The notes under the pieces: model-generated
What the model was told of the DNA's origin: nothing
What the model saw: only the letters and a program-made list of their open reading frames with translations
Database searches by the model: none
Made by a program: the position numbers and the translations under genes
Part shown: positions 35,360 through 44,196 of the stretch, one piece after another
Layout: the number at the start of each line of letters is the position of its first letter
Position numbering within the stretch: position 1 is the first letter of the stretch
Assembly (NCBI GenBank): GCA_944323785.1
Contig: CALUTU010000003.1
Span: forward strand, 62,001-126,000
Direction: 5' to 3'
DNA length: 64,000 bases
DNA from: an uncultured Bacteroidales bacterium
GTDB taxonomy: Bacteria > Bacteroidota > Bacteroidia > Bacteroidales > UBA932

Positions 35360-37222
35360 TCAGAAAGGGAAGAGCAGAGGAAGGACGAATACCATGACGA
35401 CACCCATTATGATCTGGAGGGGCAGGCCGACCTTGATGTAGTCCATGAAAGTATACTGACCGGCCGGCATTACGAGGGCGTTGGGCGGAGTGGAGAACGG
35501 GGAGGCGAAGCACATGCTGGCCGCCACGGTCACTCCGAAGAGCAGAGGCACCGGACTGACACCTATCTGCACCGCGCTCTGAAGGGCTATAGGGGCCATG
35601 AGCACGGCCGTCACAGTATTGCTGATGAACATCGTCAGCAGCGAAGTGGTGAAATATACACCGGCCATCACGGCCAGGGGACCGTAAGAGCCCAGTCCGC
35701 TCACAAGCGTGCCGGAAATCATCTCGGACACTCCCGTCTTCTCCAGAGCCAGGGACATAGGAAGCATGGCGGCGAAAAGCACTATGGTCTCCCAGTTGAT
35801 GGTCTTGTAGGCCGCCTCCACATTGCGGAAGCACCCAGTGAGTATCATCAGCACGGCGGCTATGAGCACGGCGGTCACAGGCTCGACCTTGATGAAGTCA
35901 AATACCATCATGGCTATCATGAGCAGCATTATGATACCGGCTACCGGAGCCTTGTAGTCCAGAGTCACTTTGGCAGCCTGCACCATCGGCTGGCCGAGTA
36001 CGACCCAGTCGGTGTCCTCGCCTCCCAGGCGGCCGATATCCTGCCACGTACCCTGCACCAGAAGCACGTCTCCGCTATGCAGCTTCTCCTTACCCAGGTC
36101 GTGCAGGATATAGTCCTTCTTACGGCGGATACCAAGGACATTGAGGTTGAACTTGTCCCTGAAACCGGCCTCCTTGACGGTACGGCCCGCTATGTTGGAT
36201 GTCGGCATCAGCACTATCTCGGCTATACCGATATCATAGAAATCCAGCGAATTGCCGGAGCCCGAAGCCGCTGTCTCAAGAGAGTGGTCGTCCATCATCT
36301 CCAGAGCAAAGTCCGAGGCGAAACGGCTGACCGAGTCAGGCTCTCCGGAGACATAGAGCACATCCCCGCCCTGAAACACCGTGTCGGAAGAAGCCAGCTT
36401 CTGGGAGACCGTCTTGAGGAAGCGGTGCTGGGAGCCCTCTCCCCTGCGCACTTCCAGCAGATTGAGTCCGTAGCGGTTGCGCAGGTCCAGGTCCACGACC
36501 GTCTTGCCTGCTACGCCGGAGCCCGGAACGGCCTTGAGACGGAACAGATTGTGCGACAGCCCGTATTCCTTGACCAGCTGGTTCAAGGATTTTCCGGCAG
36601 AGGACTTGTCGTCTTTCTTGCCCTTTCCGGAGAGAAACACCTTGGTCAGCGGAAGCAGCACCAGGATTCCCACAGCCACGCAGACAAGACCTACCGGAAG
36701 AAACGAGAAGAATCCCAGCGGCTCATAGCCGGCTGCAGTCAGAGTGTCCTGTATGATAAGGTTCGGAGGCGTACCGATGAGGGTCATCATACCGCCCATG
36801 CTGCTGGCGAAGGCGAGCGGCATCAGCAGGCGGCCGGAGCTGATCCCGGCATTGGCGGCCATGCTCACCACTATCGGCAGCATGAGGGCGACCGTACCCG
36901 TATTGCTGACAAAAGCCCCTATGGCGGAGGTGCCCAGCATTACCAGCAGGAAGAGACGGGTCTCGCTGTTGCCGGCCAGACGCAGAAGCTTGGAGCTGAT
37001 CATCTTGGCCAGTCCTGTCTGGAAAATGGCACCTCCGACGATGAAAAGTCCGGCCATCATGATGACCACCGAGTTGGAGAAACCCGACAGTCCCTCCGCA
37101 GGAGTAAGTATATGAAATACCAACAGGGCAATAAGCGCACAAAGGGCAACTATGTCAGACCGGACTTTCCCCGACACAAAGAGAACAACCGAAATGCCCA
37201 GTATAATAAGAGTAATCAGCAT
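35360..37222 (-). CDS. SLC13/DASS-type permease with two TrkA-C domains
   Basis: A 620-residue inner-membrane transporter. N-terminal hydrophobic segments (ITLIILGISVVLFVSG; VIMMAGLFIVGGAIFQTGL) include the family motif IGTPPNLII. In the middle are two soluble TrkA-C-like domains (GVAGKTVVDLDLRNRYGLNL; IAGRTVKEAGFRDKFNLNVL), then a second membrane half ending with FSTPPNALVMPAGQY. This layout is that of Na+-coupled anion or dicarboxylate/sulfate carriers with regulatory inserts. The substrate cannot be told from sequence; no sulfur-assimilation gene is nearby. Confidence 0.9.
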   Translation of the reverse strand: MLITLIILGISVVLFVSGKVRSDIVALCALIALLVFHILTPAEGLSGFSNSVVIMMAGLFIVGGAIFQTGLAKMISSKLLRLAGNSETRLFLLVMLGTSAIGAFVSNTGTVALMLPIVVSMAANAGISSGRLLMPLAFASSMGGMMTLIGTPPNLIIQDTLTAAGYEPLGFFSFLPVGLVCVAVGILVLLPLTKVFLSGKGKKDDKSSAGKSLNQLVKEYGLSHNLFRLKAVPGSGVAGKTVVDLDLRNRYGLNLLEVRRGEGSQHRFLKTVSQKLASSDTVFQGGDVLYVSGEPDSVSRFASDFALEMMDDHSLETAASGSGNSLDFYDIGIAEIVLMPTSNIAGRTVKEAGFRDKFNLNVLGIRRKKDYILHDLGKEKLHSGDVLLVQGTWQDIGRLGGEDTDWVVLGQPMVQAAKVTLDYKAPVAGIIMLLMIAMMVFDFIKVEPVTAVLIAAVLMILTGCFRNVEAAYKTINWETIVLFAAMLPMSLALEKTGVSEMISGTLVSGLGSYGPLAVMAGVYFTTSLLTMFISNTVTAVLMAPIALQSAVQIGVSPVPLLFGVTVAASMCFASPFSTPPNALVMPAGQYTFMDYIKVGLPLQIIMGVVMVFVLPLLFPF

Positions 37223-37264
37223 CGCTCAACAGGTTTTAGGTTCACTACTAAGATAATTCACATA

Positions 37265-37272
37265 CAAATATA
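37265..37272 (-). promoter_or_regulatory. -7 promoter box of the SLC13 gene
   Basis: TATATTTG on the minus strand, 42 bp before the permease ATG and 5 bp downstream of the preceding terminator hairpin. A TTTG at 21-bp spacing lies in the hairpin loop (37294-37297). Confidence 0.6.
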
Positions 37273-37277
37273 CAGAA

Positions 37278-37315
37278 AGACTGGCTGCAAAGTCAAAAAA
37301 CTTTGCAGTCAGTCT
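37278..37315 (-). terminator. Terminator of the BACON lipoprotein gene
   Basis: AGACTGGCTGCAAAG pairs with CTTTGCAGTCAGTCT (15 bp, one mismatch), loop TCAAAAAA. It lies 25 bp after the gene end; the following T stretch is short on the minus strand. Confidence 0.7.
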
Positions 37316-37340
37316 CATTTTCATTCAGTGGCGGCAAACC

Positions 37341-39566
37341 TTATCTTGCAGACACCGATTTCCTGACCGTTCTGTTATCGGGCTGAAGTTTCACAGCCTT
37401 GATAGGCAGATTCTCCATCACCTCTTTCTTATCCACCGTATTGAAAGAGCTGTTGCGCAGAATACTTACGCTGCTGCGCTTTGGCGCATAGTAAGATCCG
37501 GAACCATCTTCAAGCTGCATCTCTCCTTCCCATTCTCCTTCCCAGGTATTGCCAAGATCATCGACAAAACTGAAAGAGATAATATACGTTCCGTCATTGT
37601 TGTTGATGATATTGAGATCTCCGGATATGGCCGGTGCGAACTCTGTCACATAGCCATCACTTGTGAAACCTCCCAAATAGTTGGTGCCAAACAAGTAATC
37701 GCCGTCCATAAATCCTGTCATATACTCGCCGGGATAAAGTATTGTGACAGATGCTCCGGCCTCGTATGTTCCGGTTGGAATACCCTCCTCAAACGAGGTG
37801 CTCTCGGCGACTATCTCAGTCATAAAGCCATCAGGACCGGAAAGCGGATTCAGACTGATAATCCAGTTGGCACCTCCCGTATAATAGTAATCTCCGTAGT
37901 AAGTCGCACCCCCCGACGCTCCTTCCAGATCCAGGGTATAGTCTCCTTCCAGTGTTGAATAAGGTCCGGGGATTCCCTGTATCTCCAAGTTTCCGGAGTA
38001 GCTGCATTCTATTGTATAACCGTTGTCGGTCGTAAAATCACAGGTAACAGTGTAGCCGCCCAAAGCACTTCCACTGATCTCCATAGCACCGCTGACAACA
38101 AATCCCAGCTGTTCCGTATTCGCATCAGGATAATAACTTACATATGTTCCCATCGGCAATATATCATAGTACAGCTCTCCCGGATAAACGGTATAATCCT
38201 CATAAGTGGCCGCCACATCGTACGTTCCGGGATTAAGTTCACCGTTATCCTTGAAAGGCATAAACATATCTACTGTCATTATGCTTCCAGGAGGCACCAC
38301 ATATCCCTCCATATCCACTTCCATATCTGTGAACTGCAAAGAAACCTCCATCACATAACCGTCATCGGCAACATAGGAGGCCAAAGCCGTACCGGCCTCA
38401 ATATTCAGATCCTGCTCCAAAGTACTTCCCGTAGAAGGACCAGGCTCATCTCCGCCCTCGTTATCATAGGATACAGGTCCCTCATACGTTACATGATGAA
38501 CCATTCCCTTCTCGTCCGTCAGAACGGCATCCATGATTATATTGCTGCCCTCATACCTGATTGTCAACGTTCCCTCGTTGAAATACGCCTCAAATATGTT
38601 TGTGCCGTCCTCTGCTATACTAACACCATTGGAATAGTCATAAGAGAAAGTCATATCCTCAGTCATACCCGGACCTGAACCCAGATTATAAGTTCCTGCG
38701 GGAGGAAGGGGGTTGTCCGCATCCTCAGGAGGCGCTGCAACATATATGTCAAAGAGATAATATGTACCGCCCGGCATCTGATATCCATCCGCATCAAATC
38801 CTATATCGGAGATCCAGGTATAATAGTTATACTCTCCGTTATTGCCGTACGTCTGCCCGTAATATATTCCGTCAAAGCAACTCATATCATACTCATAATC
38901 ATACTTACTTGCCTGACCGGCAGCAGCCTGGATCACTTCCGCAGCCGCCTCGATCCTGCCGTCGCCATACTCGTATACCACGTTTATCTCAGCCTTTCTC
39001 TCCTCTCCCGTATTAGCAGCGGCAGTGATGGCTATAACTCCTGGATTATCTGCATTGAGCGTCAGCCAGTCCGCCTCTGATGCGGCAGAGACCTTACCGT
39101 CCGCGGCCGGGTTGATGATCTTGTAGGTCAGTTCAAAGTCACCTCCCTCTGCAGGAATGGAAGGAGCCGCGCCAAGCTCAATCTCAGGAGCCGCACCGGC
39201 TACTCCCTGACTGACTTTGACATCTGCTGTAACTTCCCCATCGGCACCATATGTGTATTTAAGGGTAATGAGACCGTTTCTGGGAGCACCGCTTTCATTC
39301 GGTTCCGCCACAAATGTGACCATGGTATCGGATGCAACTGTGAAATCAGTCATCCAGCCATCCTCAGAGTCTGCCGTCAGCTTTCCGTCAGCAACTGGAT
39401 TCTCAATAGAATAAACAAACTCACACTGGCCTCCGGCACCGGGAATGGTTATCTCGGTCGCATCGAGTGTGATTTCAGGAGGAGTCTCAGATACTATCTT
39501 CTCCTCACATCCGGTGACAACCGCAAAAGCGGCCACCGCGAGAAAAAACAAGAATGATCTTTTCAT
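37341..39566 (-). CDS. BACON-domain surface lipoprotein with repeated beta-rich domains
   Basis: About 741 residues from ATG 39566, which gives the signal MKRSFLFFLAVAAFAVVTGC followed by EEK; the open frame upstream contains no plausible start because the promoter box lies there. Two BACON-like domains follow (GWMTDFTVASDTMVTF...ADVKVSQG; DWLTLNADNPGVIAIT...AAEVIQAA). Three to four beta-rich domains of roughly 150-170 residues follow, with recurring pieces such as PPAGTYNLG, NPGTYDVAA and PTGTYEAGA. BACON domains bind carbohydrate or mucin-like partners; no catalytic site is visible. The C-terminal 40 residues are basic (VRKSVSAR). Monocistronic by its flanking terminators. Confidence 0.75.
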   Translation of the reverse strand: MKRSFLFFLAVAAFAVVTGCEEKIVSETPPEITLDATEITIPGAGGQCEFVYSIENPVADGKLTADSEDGWMTDFTVASDTMVTFVAEPNESGAPRNGLITLKYTYGADGEVTADVKVSQGVAGAAPEIELGAAPSIPAEGGDFELTYKIINPAADGKVSAASEADWLTLNADNPGVIAITAAANTGEERKAEINVVYEYGDGRIEAAAEVIQAAAGQASKYDYEYDMSCFDGIYYGQTYGNNGEYNYYTWISDIGFDADGYQMPGGTYYLFDIYVAAPPEDADNPLPPAGTYNLGSGPGMTEDMTFSYDYSNGVSIAEDGTNIFEAYFNEGTLTIRYEGSNIIMDAVLTDEKGMVHHVTYEGPVSYDNEGGDEPGPSTGSTLEQDLNIEAGTALASYVADDGYVMEVSLQFTDMEVDMEGYVVPPGSIMTVDMFMPFKDNGELNPGTYDVAATYEDYTVYPGELYYDILPMGTYVSYYPDANTEQLGFVVSGAMEISGSALGGYTVTCDFTTDNGYTIECSYSGNLEIQGIPGPYSTLEGDYTLDLEGASGGATYYGDYYYTGGANWIISLNPLSGPDGFMTEIVAESTSFEEGIPTGTYEAGASVTILYPGEYMTGFMDGDYLFGTNYLGGFTSDGYVTEFAPAISGDLNIINNNDGTYIISFSFVDDLGNTWEGEWEGEMQLEDGSGSYYAPKRSSVSILRNSSFNTVDKKEVMENLPIKAVKLQPDNRTVRKSVSAR

Positions 39567-39607
39567 AATATATAGTTTTAAGGGGTTAGAAAAGCATATA
39601 TACGTTT

Positions 39608-39615
39608 CAAATATA
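39608..39615 (-). promoter_or_regulatory. -7 promoter box of the BACON lipoprotein gene
   Basis: TATATTTG on the minus strand, 41 bp before the chosen ATG; it touches the T run of the upstream terminator. A TTG at 21-bp spacing lies in the terminator loop. Confidence 0.6.
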
Positions 39616-39620
39616 CAAAA

Positions 39621-39653
39621 AAAGATGTGGATAGAACAATTCTCCACATCTTT
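39621..39653 (-). terminator. Terminator of the aminotransferase gene
   Basis: AAAGATGTGGA and TCCACATCTTT form a perfect 11-bp stem, 11-nt loop, with A and T runs on the two sides, 25 bp after the aminotransferase stop. Confidence 0.85.
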
Positions 39654-39677
39654 TTCATCCAATTTACAGTAATGCTG

Positions 39678-40874
39678 CTATTTCTTGCTGTCCATCAGCT
39701 TGCGGATGGCGTTGCCGAGTCTCTTAACGCCCTCGAGCATATCCTCGTCGCTGACGTATGAGAAGTTCAGACGCATGGTGTTCTGGCCGGTGCCGTCGCA
39801 GAAGAACACCTCGCCGATGACGAAGGCCACGTTCTCCTTGATGGCCACCTCGAAGAGCTCCTTCGCATCCAGTCCCTCAGGCATGGAGACGAGCAGGAAC
39901 AGACCGCCCTCAGGCCTTGTCCAGGTAACGCCCTGAGGCATATACTCGGTCAGATACTGGTGCATCAGGTCTCTCTTGTGACGATAGAGGTCGATGGTGG
40001 TCTGAAGATTCTTGTCGTAGTAGCCTTTCTCCATGTACTTGGCTGCCACTTCCTGATTGAGGATAGGGGTGCAGAGGTCAGCTGACTGCTTGGCCACGAT
40101 AAGACGGCCGATAATCTCCTCGGGAGCAAGCACCCAACCCAGACGGAAACCGGGCACGAATGTCTTGGAGAATGTACCCAGCAGGACTACTCTCTCGGGA
40201 GCCATCGAGTACATGGTCGGATAGGACTCGCCTTCGTAACGGAGCTCCTTGTAAGGGCTGTCCTCGATGATGATGAGGTCGTACTTGCGGGCCACGTCGA
40301 TGATCTCCTGACGTCTCTTCAGGTCCATGGTGACTCCTGTAGGGTTCTGGAAGTCAGGGATGGCGTAGATGAACTTGGGCTTCTGACCCACGGAGCAGAG
40401 AGCGGATACGACAGCCTCCGCCTCCTCGTCGTGACGGATGCCCACGGGACGGCCCTGATATGACCAGATGGCCTGAAGCGCACCCATATAAGAGGGCAGA
40501 CCGCAGAGCACGGTGTCACCGGGGTTGATGAAGATTCTGGAGATCAAGTCAAGAGCCTGCTGGGAAGCGGTGGTGATGAGTATATTGTCGATACCCACCT
40601 TTACGCCTTCCTTCTCGTATTTCTTGGCAATCTGTGTTCTCAGAGCCACGCTGCCCTCGGTAGAACCGTACTGGAGAACCTGTGCGGGCTTCTCGTCCAG
40701 CAGTTCGTTTATTATCTCCTTGAGGTCGTCTACGGGGAATGTCTTGGCATTGGGGAAACCGCCGCCGAAAGATATAATCTCAGGCCTGTTGGCCACTTTC
40801 AGAAGGTCGCGGATAGCAGACCTTCTCATGCTCTTAGCATTGTCTGATAAAAAGGTTGTAAGATCAAGTGCCAT
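39678..40874 (-). CDS. PLP-dependent aminotransferase (class I/II, LysN-like)
   Basis: A 398-residue cytoplasmic aminotransferase. Visible: ISFGGGFPNAKTFP, YGSTEGSVALR, the cofactor region IPDFQNPTGVTM and IIIEDSPYKELRYEG, the PLP lysine in LLGTFSKTFVPGFRLGWVLAP, and MRLNFSYVS with the carboxylate-binding Arg. The pattern resembles the 2-aminoadipate/aromatic aminotransferase (LysN/ARO8-like) group; the true substrate is not decided by sequence. It has its own consensus promoter and terminator. Confidence 0.9.
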   Translation of the reverse strand: MALDLTTFLSDNAKSMRRSAIRDLLKVANRPEIISFGGGFPNAKTFPVDDLKEIINELLDEKPAQVLQYGSTEGSVALRTQIAKKYEKEGVKVGIDNILITTASQQALDLISRIFINPGDTVLCGLPSYMGALQAIWSYQGRPVGIRHDEEAEAVVSALCSVGQKPKFIYAIPDFQNPTGVTMDLKRRQEIIDVARKYDLIIIEDSPYKELRYEGESYPTMYSMAPERVVLLGTFSKTFVPGFRLGWVLAPEEIIGRLIVAKQSADLCTPILNQEVAAKYMEKGYYDKNLQTTIDLYRHKRDLMHQYLTEYMPQGVTWTRPEGGLFLLVSMPEGLDAKELFEVAIKENVAFVIGEVFFCDGTGQNTMRLNFSYVSDEDMLEGVKRLGNAIRKLMDSKK

Positions 40875-40898
40875 AGTATTTCTATATTAATGTATGCA

Positions 40899-40929
40899 CA
40901 AAATTAGACAAATTGTTATTAAAAGCAAA
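40899..40929 (-). promoter_or_regulatory. Consensus promoter of the aminotransferase gene
   Basis: On the minus strand TTTG (40926-40929), exactly 19 bp, then TAATTTTG (40899-40906), 24 bp before the ATG. Confidence 0.8.
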
Positions 40930-40976
40930 GCCAAACTTAAAAATTTTAAGCAAATCCGTACTTACGAAATATTTGC

Positions 40977-40984
40977 TATCTTTG
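40977..40984 (+). promoter_or_regulatory. -7 promoter box of the queD-polA operon
   Basis: TATCTTTG, 29 bp before the ATG at 41014. This placement supports the internal ATG over the longer reading frame that begins at 40894, upstream of the promoter. Confidence 0.65.
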
Positions 40985-41013
40985 AAAGTTTTCAAGATAT
41001 ATCTGCAGATACT

Positions 41014-41457
41014 ATGCCAACACTGAGACTCACAAAGGAATTCCGATTCGAAGGGGCGCACGCCCTTACCGGATATGACGGAAAATGCAGGCACATCCAC
41101 GGGCACTCCTATATATTATATGTCACGGTAAAGGGCACTCCCTCCAACCCTGACGGCACACCGAAGTCCGGTATGCTGATTGACTTCACTGACCTCAAGC
41201 GCATAGTCAACGAGGGCATCATCGACCGCTTCGACCACGCGCTCATACTCAGGGACACCTCCCCTATCGCCGAAGAGATAGCCGGGGCCTATCAGAGGGT
41301 GCTCGTCGTACCGTTCCAGCCCACATGCGAGAACCTGATACTGCACTTCGCGGACATCATCCGCCAGGCCCTGCCGCAGGGCGTAAGCCTGCACTCACTG
41401 CGCCTGCACGAGACGGCGACATCCTACGTGGAATGGTTCGAATCCGACAACGAATAA
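41014..41457 (+). CDS. queD: 6-pyruvoyl/6-carboxy-tetrahydropterin synthase family protein
   Basis: A 147-residue protein of the QueD/PTPS family, which makes 6-carboxytetrahydropterin for queuosine or a related pterin. Zinc and catalytic residues: FEGAHAL, GKCRHIHGHSY (Cys three residues before HGH plus the His pair), FDHALIL, and HETATSYVEW with the conserved Glu. C-x3-HGH matches QueD. No queC/E/F gene is adjacent, so the pathway link is from family knowledge. The start is fixed by the -7 box at 40977. polA follows after 10 bp. Confidence 0.88.
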   Translation: MPTLRLTKEFRFEGAHALTGYDGKCRHIHGHSYILYVTVKGTPSNPDGTPKSGMLIDFTDLKRIVNEGIIDRFDHALILRDTSPIAEEIAGAYQRVLVVPFQPTCENLILHFADIIRQALPQGVSLHSLRLHETATSYVEWFESDNE

Positions 41458-41467
41458 ACCGGACGAT

Positions 41468-44176
41468 ATGAGCAACAGACTCTTTCTCATAGACGGCCAC
41501 GCCCTCATGTTCCGGATGTACTATGCCTTCATCCGCCGCCCCATGGTCAACTCCAAGGGGGTGGACACCTCGGTCATCTTCGGATTTACCCGCTACCTGC
41601 TGGATCTGATCATCCGCGAGAGGCCGTCACATCTGGCAGTGGCCTTCGATCCCCCGTGCAGGACATTCCGCCACGAGGCTTACCCCGAGTACAAGGCCAA
41701 CCGTCAGGCGGCCCCCGAAGTCATCAAGGACTCCCTCGAACCTCTGACGGAGATAGTACGCTCGCTCGGCATCCCGGTGCTCATGGTTCCCGGATACGAG
41801 GCCGATGACGTTATAGGCTCGATGGCCGGAGAGTGGAGCGGAAAGGGCTTCGATGTCTATATGGTCTCCCCCGACAAGGACCTGGGCCAGCTCATATCCG
41901 ACCATGTCTTCCAGGTCAAGCCGGGCAAGAGCGGTGCGGAGGACGAGACCATGGACCGTCAGGCTCTCTGCGAAAAATTCGGCATCAGCTCTCCGGCGCA
42001 GGTGGTGGACATCCTGACCATCTGGGGGGATGCGTCCGACAATGTTCCGGGAGTCAAGGGCATAGGCGAGGTAGGAGCCAGGAAGCTGGTGGGCAGATAC
42101 GGCTCGGTGGACGGGATAATGCAGCATCTGGACGAACTGCCGCCCAAGCAGGCCGCAGCCATGCGGGAAGCGGCGGATCATCTGGCCATGAGCCGTTTCC
42201 TGGTGACAATAAAGACGGATGTGGCCACGGGCTGCACCGAGGAGGAACTGCGCCTGGACATCCAGGATCCATCTGCTGCGGCCGGCCTGTTCAATCTGTA
42301 CGAATGTCCGTCCCTGCTGGCTCTGCTTCCGGCGGTGTCAAACGGCAGCAGCACAGTTCCAGCCCCGGATGAGGGAAAAGGGAACGGCAAAAAGGCCGAG
42401 TTCAGGTACGTCGGTGCGGAGGAAATATCTGCCGCCGCAGAAAAAGCCGGAATCGCCGGAATCGTCCTGTCAGGAGGAAAAGAGCCGGATGGAAAGGACC
42501 GCTGCTTTATATCCGTACCCGGAGAGAAAGACTCCCCTGCCCTGGTGTTCAAGACCCCGGACCCGGCCGCTGTACGCGGAATACTGGAATCCGGACAGAT
42601 AATCAAGACCGGCTACAGTCTCAAGCAGTACATCAACCTGCTCAGAGAGGACGGCATAAGCCTGGACGGGCCGCTGGCCGACATTGAGCTGATGCACTAT
42701 CTCCTCAACCCTGAGACATCGCACCGGCCGGACATACTGGTCTCATCCTACCTCAGACTGGACCTTTCCTATTGCCGCTCCCATGAGACAGCGGACACCT
42801 CAGAGACATCCGAGCCGGACCTCTTCTCCGCAGCACCGGCTGACGACAACGGTGAGGACCGGGTCTACAAAGCCTCAGTGGACGCATCTCTGATGGTTCC
42901 GCTGTACAGGGCCGTAAAGGAAGAAGCCGACAGGGATCCGTCCGTCGGAAAGCTGTACGAAGACATCGAGATGCCTCTGATCCGCGTACTGGCCGACATG
43001 GAATACAGCGGAGTGCGGATAGATACGGACATGCTGGCCGCCTACGGCAAGGAGCTGGGCAAGGAACTCTCGGTCATAGAGGCCCGCATACGCGAGGAGA
43101 CCGGAGAGCCTGCACTGAATATCTCGTCCCCCGTCCAGCTGGGAGCCGTGCTCTTCGACAAGCTCAGGCTGGACCCCAAGGCCAGGAAGAACAAGCGGGG
43201 CAACTACTCCACCGACGAGGAGACTCTGTCTGAGCTGAAGGACAGGCATCCGGTCATCGGCGACATACTCCGCTTCAGGGCCGTCAAGAAACTCATATCC
43301 ACATACATCGAGCCGTTTCCCTCACTTATCGACCCCAGGGACGGCAAGGTACACACTACATTCAACCAGGCCCTGACGGCCACCGGAAGGCTCAGCTCCA
43401 CCCACCCCAACCTGCAGAACATCCCGATCAGGACGGAGATGGGACGCGAGATCCGCAAGGCTTTCATCCCGTCCTGCCCGGACAATGTGATCATCTCGGC
43501 CGACTACTCCCAGATAGAGCTGCGCCTGATGGCCTCCATCAGCTCCGACCCGGATATGATAGAGGCGTTCCGGCAGGGTCAGGACATCCACACGGCTACA
43601 GCGGCAAAAGTCTTCAAGGTCAGCCTGGAGGATGTCACTCCCGAGCAGAGACGCAGGGCCAAGACCGCCAACTTCGGCATCATCTACGGCATCTCCGCCT
43701 TCGGTCTGTCCCAGAGACTGGACATCCCGCGAAAAGAGGCCAAGGAACTGATTGACGGATACTTCCAGCACTATCCCGCCATTGCGGACTACATTGAGCG
43801 CACCAAGACTGAGGCCAGAGAGAAGGGATATGTATCCACCATCTTCGGACGGAAAAGATACATCAAGGATATCAATTCGCGCAACGCCACGGTCCGTGGA
43901 TTCGCCGAACGCAACGCCGTCAACGCCCCTATACAGGGCAGCGCGGCGGACATCATCAAGATAGCCATGAACCGGGTGGCGGTGGCCCTGAAAGCCGGAG
44001 GCTACAAGGCGCGGATGATACTCCAGGTACACGACGAGCTGGTGCTGGACACTCCGAAGGAGGAGGCGCAGTCCGTCATGGAACTGGTACGGAAAGAGAT
44101 GGAGGGTGTAGTACAGCTCCAGGTACCGCTGACAGCAGAGTGCGGCTGCGGAGCCAACTGGCTGGAAGCACATTGA
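41468..44176 (+). CDS. polA: DNA polymerase I
   Basis: A 902-residue repair and Okazaki-processing polymerase. The 5' nuclease domain is intact (FLIDGHALMFRMYYAF, EADDVIG, SPDKDLGQL, GDASDNVPGVKGIG). The polymerase domain is intact: motif A DYSQIELRLMA, motif B RRRAKTANFGIIYG, motif C VHDELVLD. The middle 3'-5' exonuclease fold is present, but the metal residues are not: where the family has DxE (as in FDTET) it reads GIVLSGGK, and the next motif reads GYSLKQY instead of NxKYD. Proofreading is probably lost, as in Taq polymerase. It is followed after 20 bp by a sigma-factor gene. Confidence 0.97.
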   Translation: MSNRLFLIDGHALMFRMYYAFIRRPMVNSKGVDTSVIFGFTRYLLDLIIRERPSHLAVAFDPPCRTFRHEAYPEYKANRQAAPEVIKDSLEPLTEIVRSLGIPVLMVPGYEADDVIGSMAGEWSGKGFDVYMVSPDKDLGQLISDHVFQVKPGKSGAEDETMDRQALCEKFGISSPAQVVDILTIWGDASDNVPGVKGIGEVGARKLVGRYGSVDGIMQHLDELPPKQAAAMREAADHLAMSRFLVTIKTDVATGCTEEELRLDIQDPSAAAGLFNLYECPSLLALLPAVSNGSSTVPAPDEGKGNGKKAEFRYVGAEEISAAAEKAGIAGIVLSGGKEPDGKDRCFISVPGEKDSPALVFKTPDPAAVRGILESGQIIKTGYSLKQYINLLREDGISLDGPLADIELMHYLLNPETSHRPDILVSSYLRLDLSYCRSHETADTSETSEPDLFSAAPADDNGEDRVYKASVDASLMVPLYRAVKEEADRDPSVGKLYEDIEMPLIRVLADMEYSGVRIDTDMLAAYGKELGKELSVIEARIREETGEPALNISSPVQLGAVLFDKLRLDPKARKNKRGNYSTDEETLSELKDRHPVIGDILRFRAVKKLISTYIEPFPSLIDPRDGKVHTTFNQALTATGRLSSTHPNLQNIPIRTEMGREIRKAFIPSCPDNVIISADYSQIELRLMASISSDPDMIEAFRQGQDIHTATAAKVFKVSLEDVTPEQRRRAKTANFGIIYGISAFGLSQRLDIPRKEAKELIDGYFQHYPAIADYIERTKTEAREKGYVSTIFGRKRYIKDINSRNATVRGFAERNAVNAPIQGSAADIIKIAMNRVAVALKAGGYKARMILQVHDELVLDTPKEEAQSVMELVRKEMEGVVQLQVPLTAECGCGANWLEAH

Positions 44177-44196
44177 CATACAAACCTGACAAGACG

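Noticed and set aside
36077..37366. Long open frame on the plus strand opposite the SLC13 gene
   Set aside because: His/Gln/Arg-rich product without motifs; it mirrors the codon use of the real gene on the other strand.
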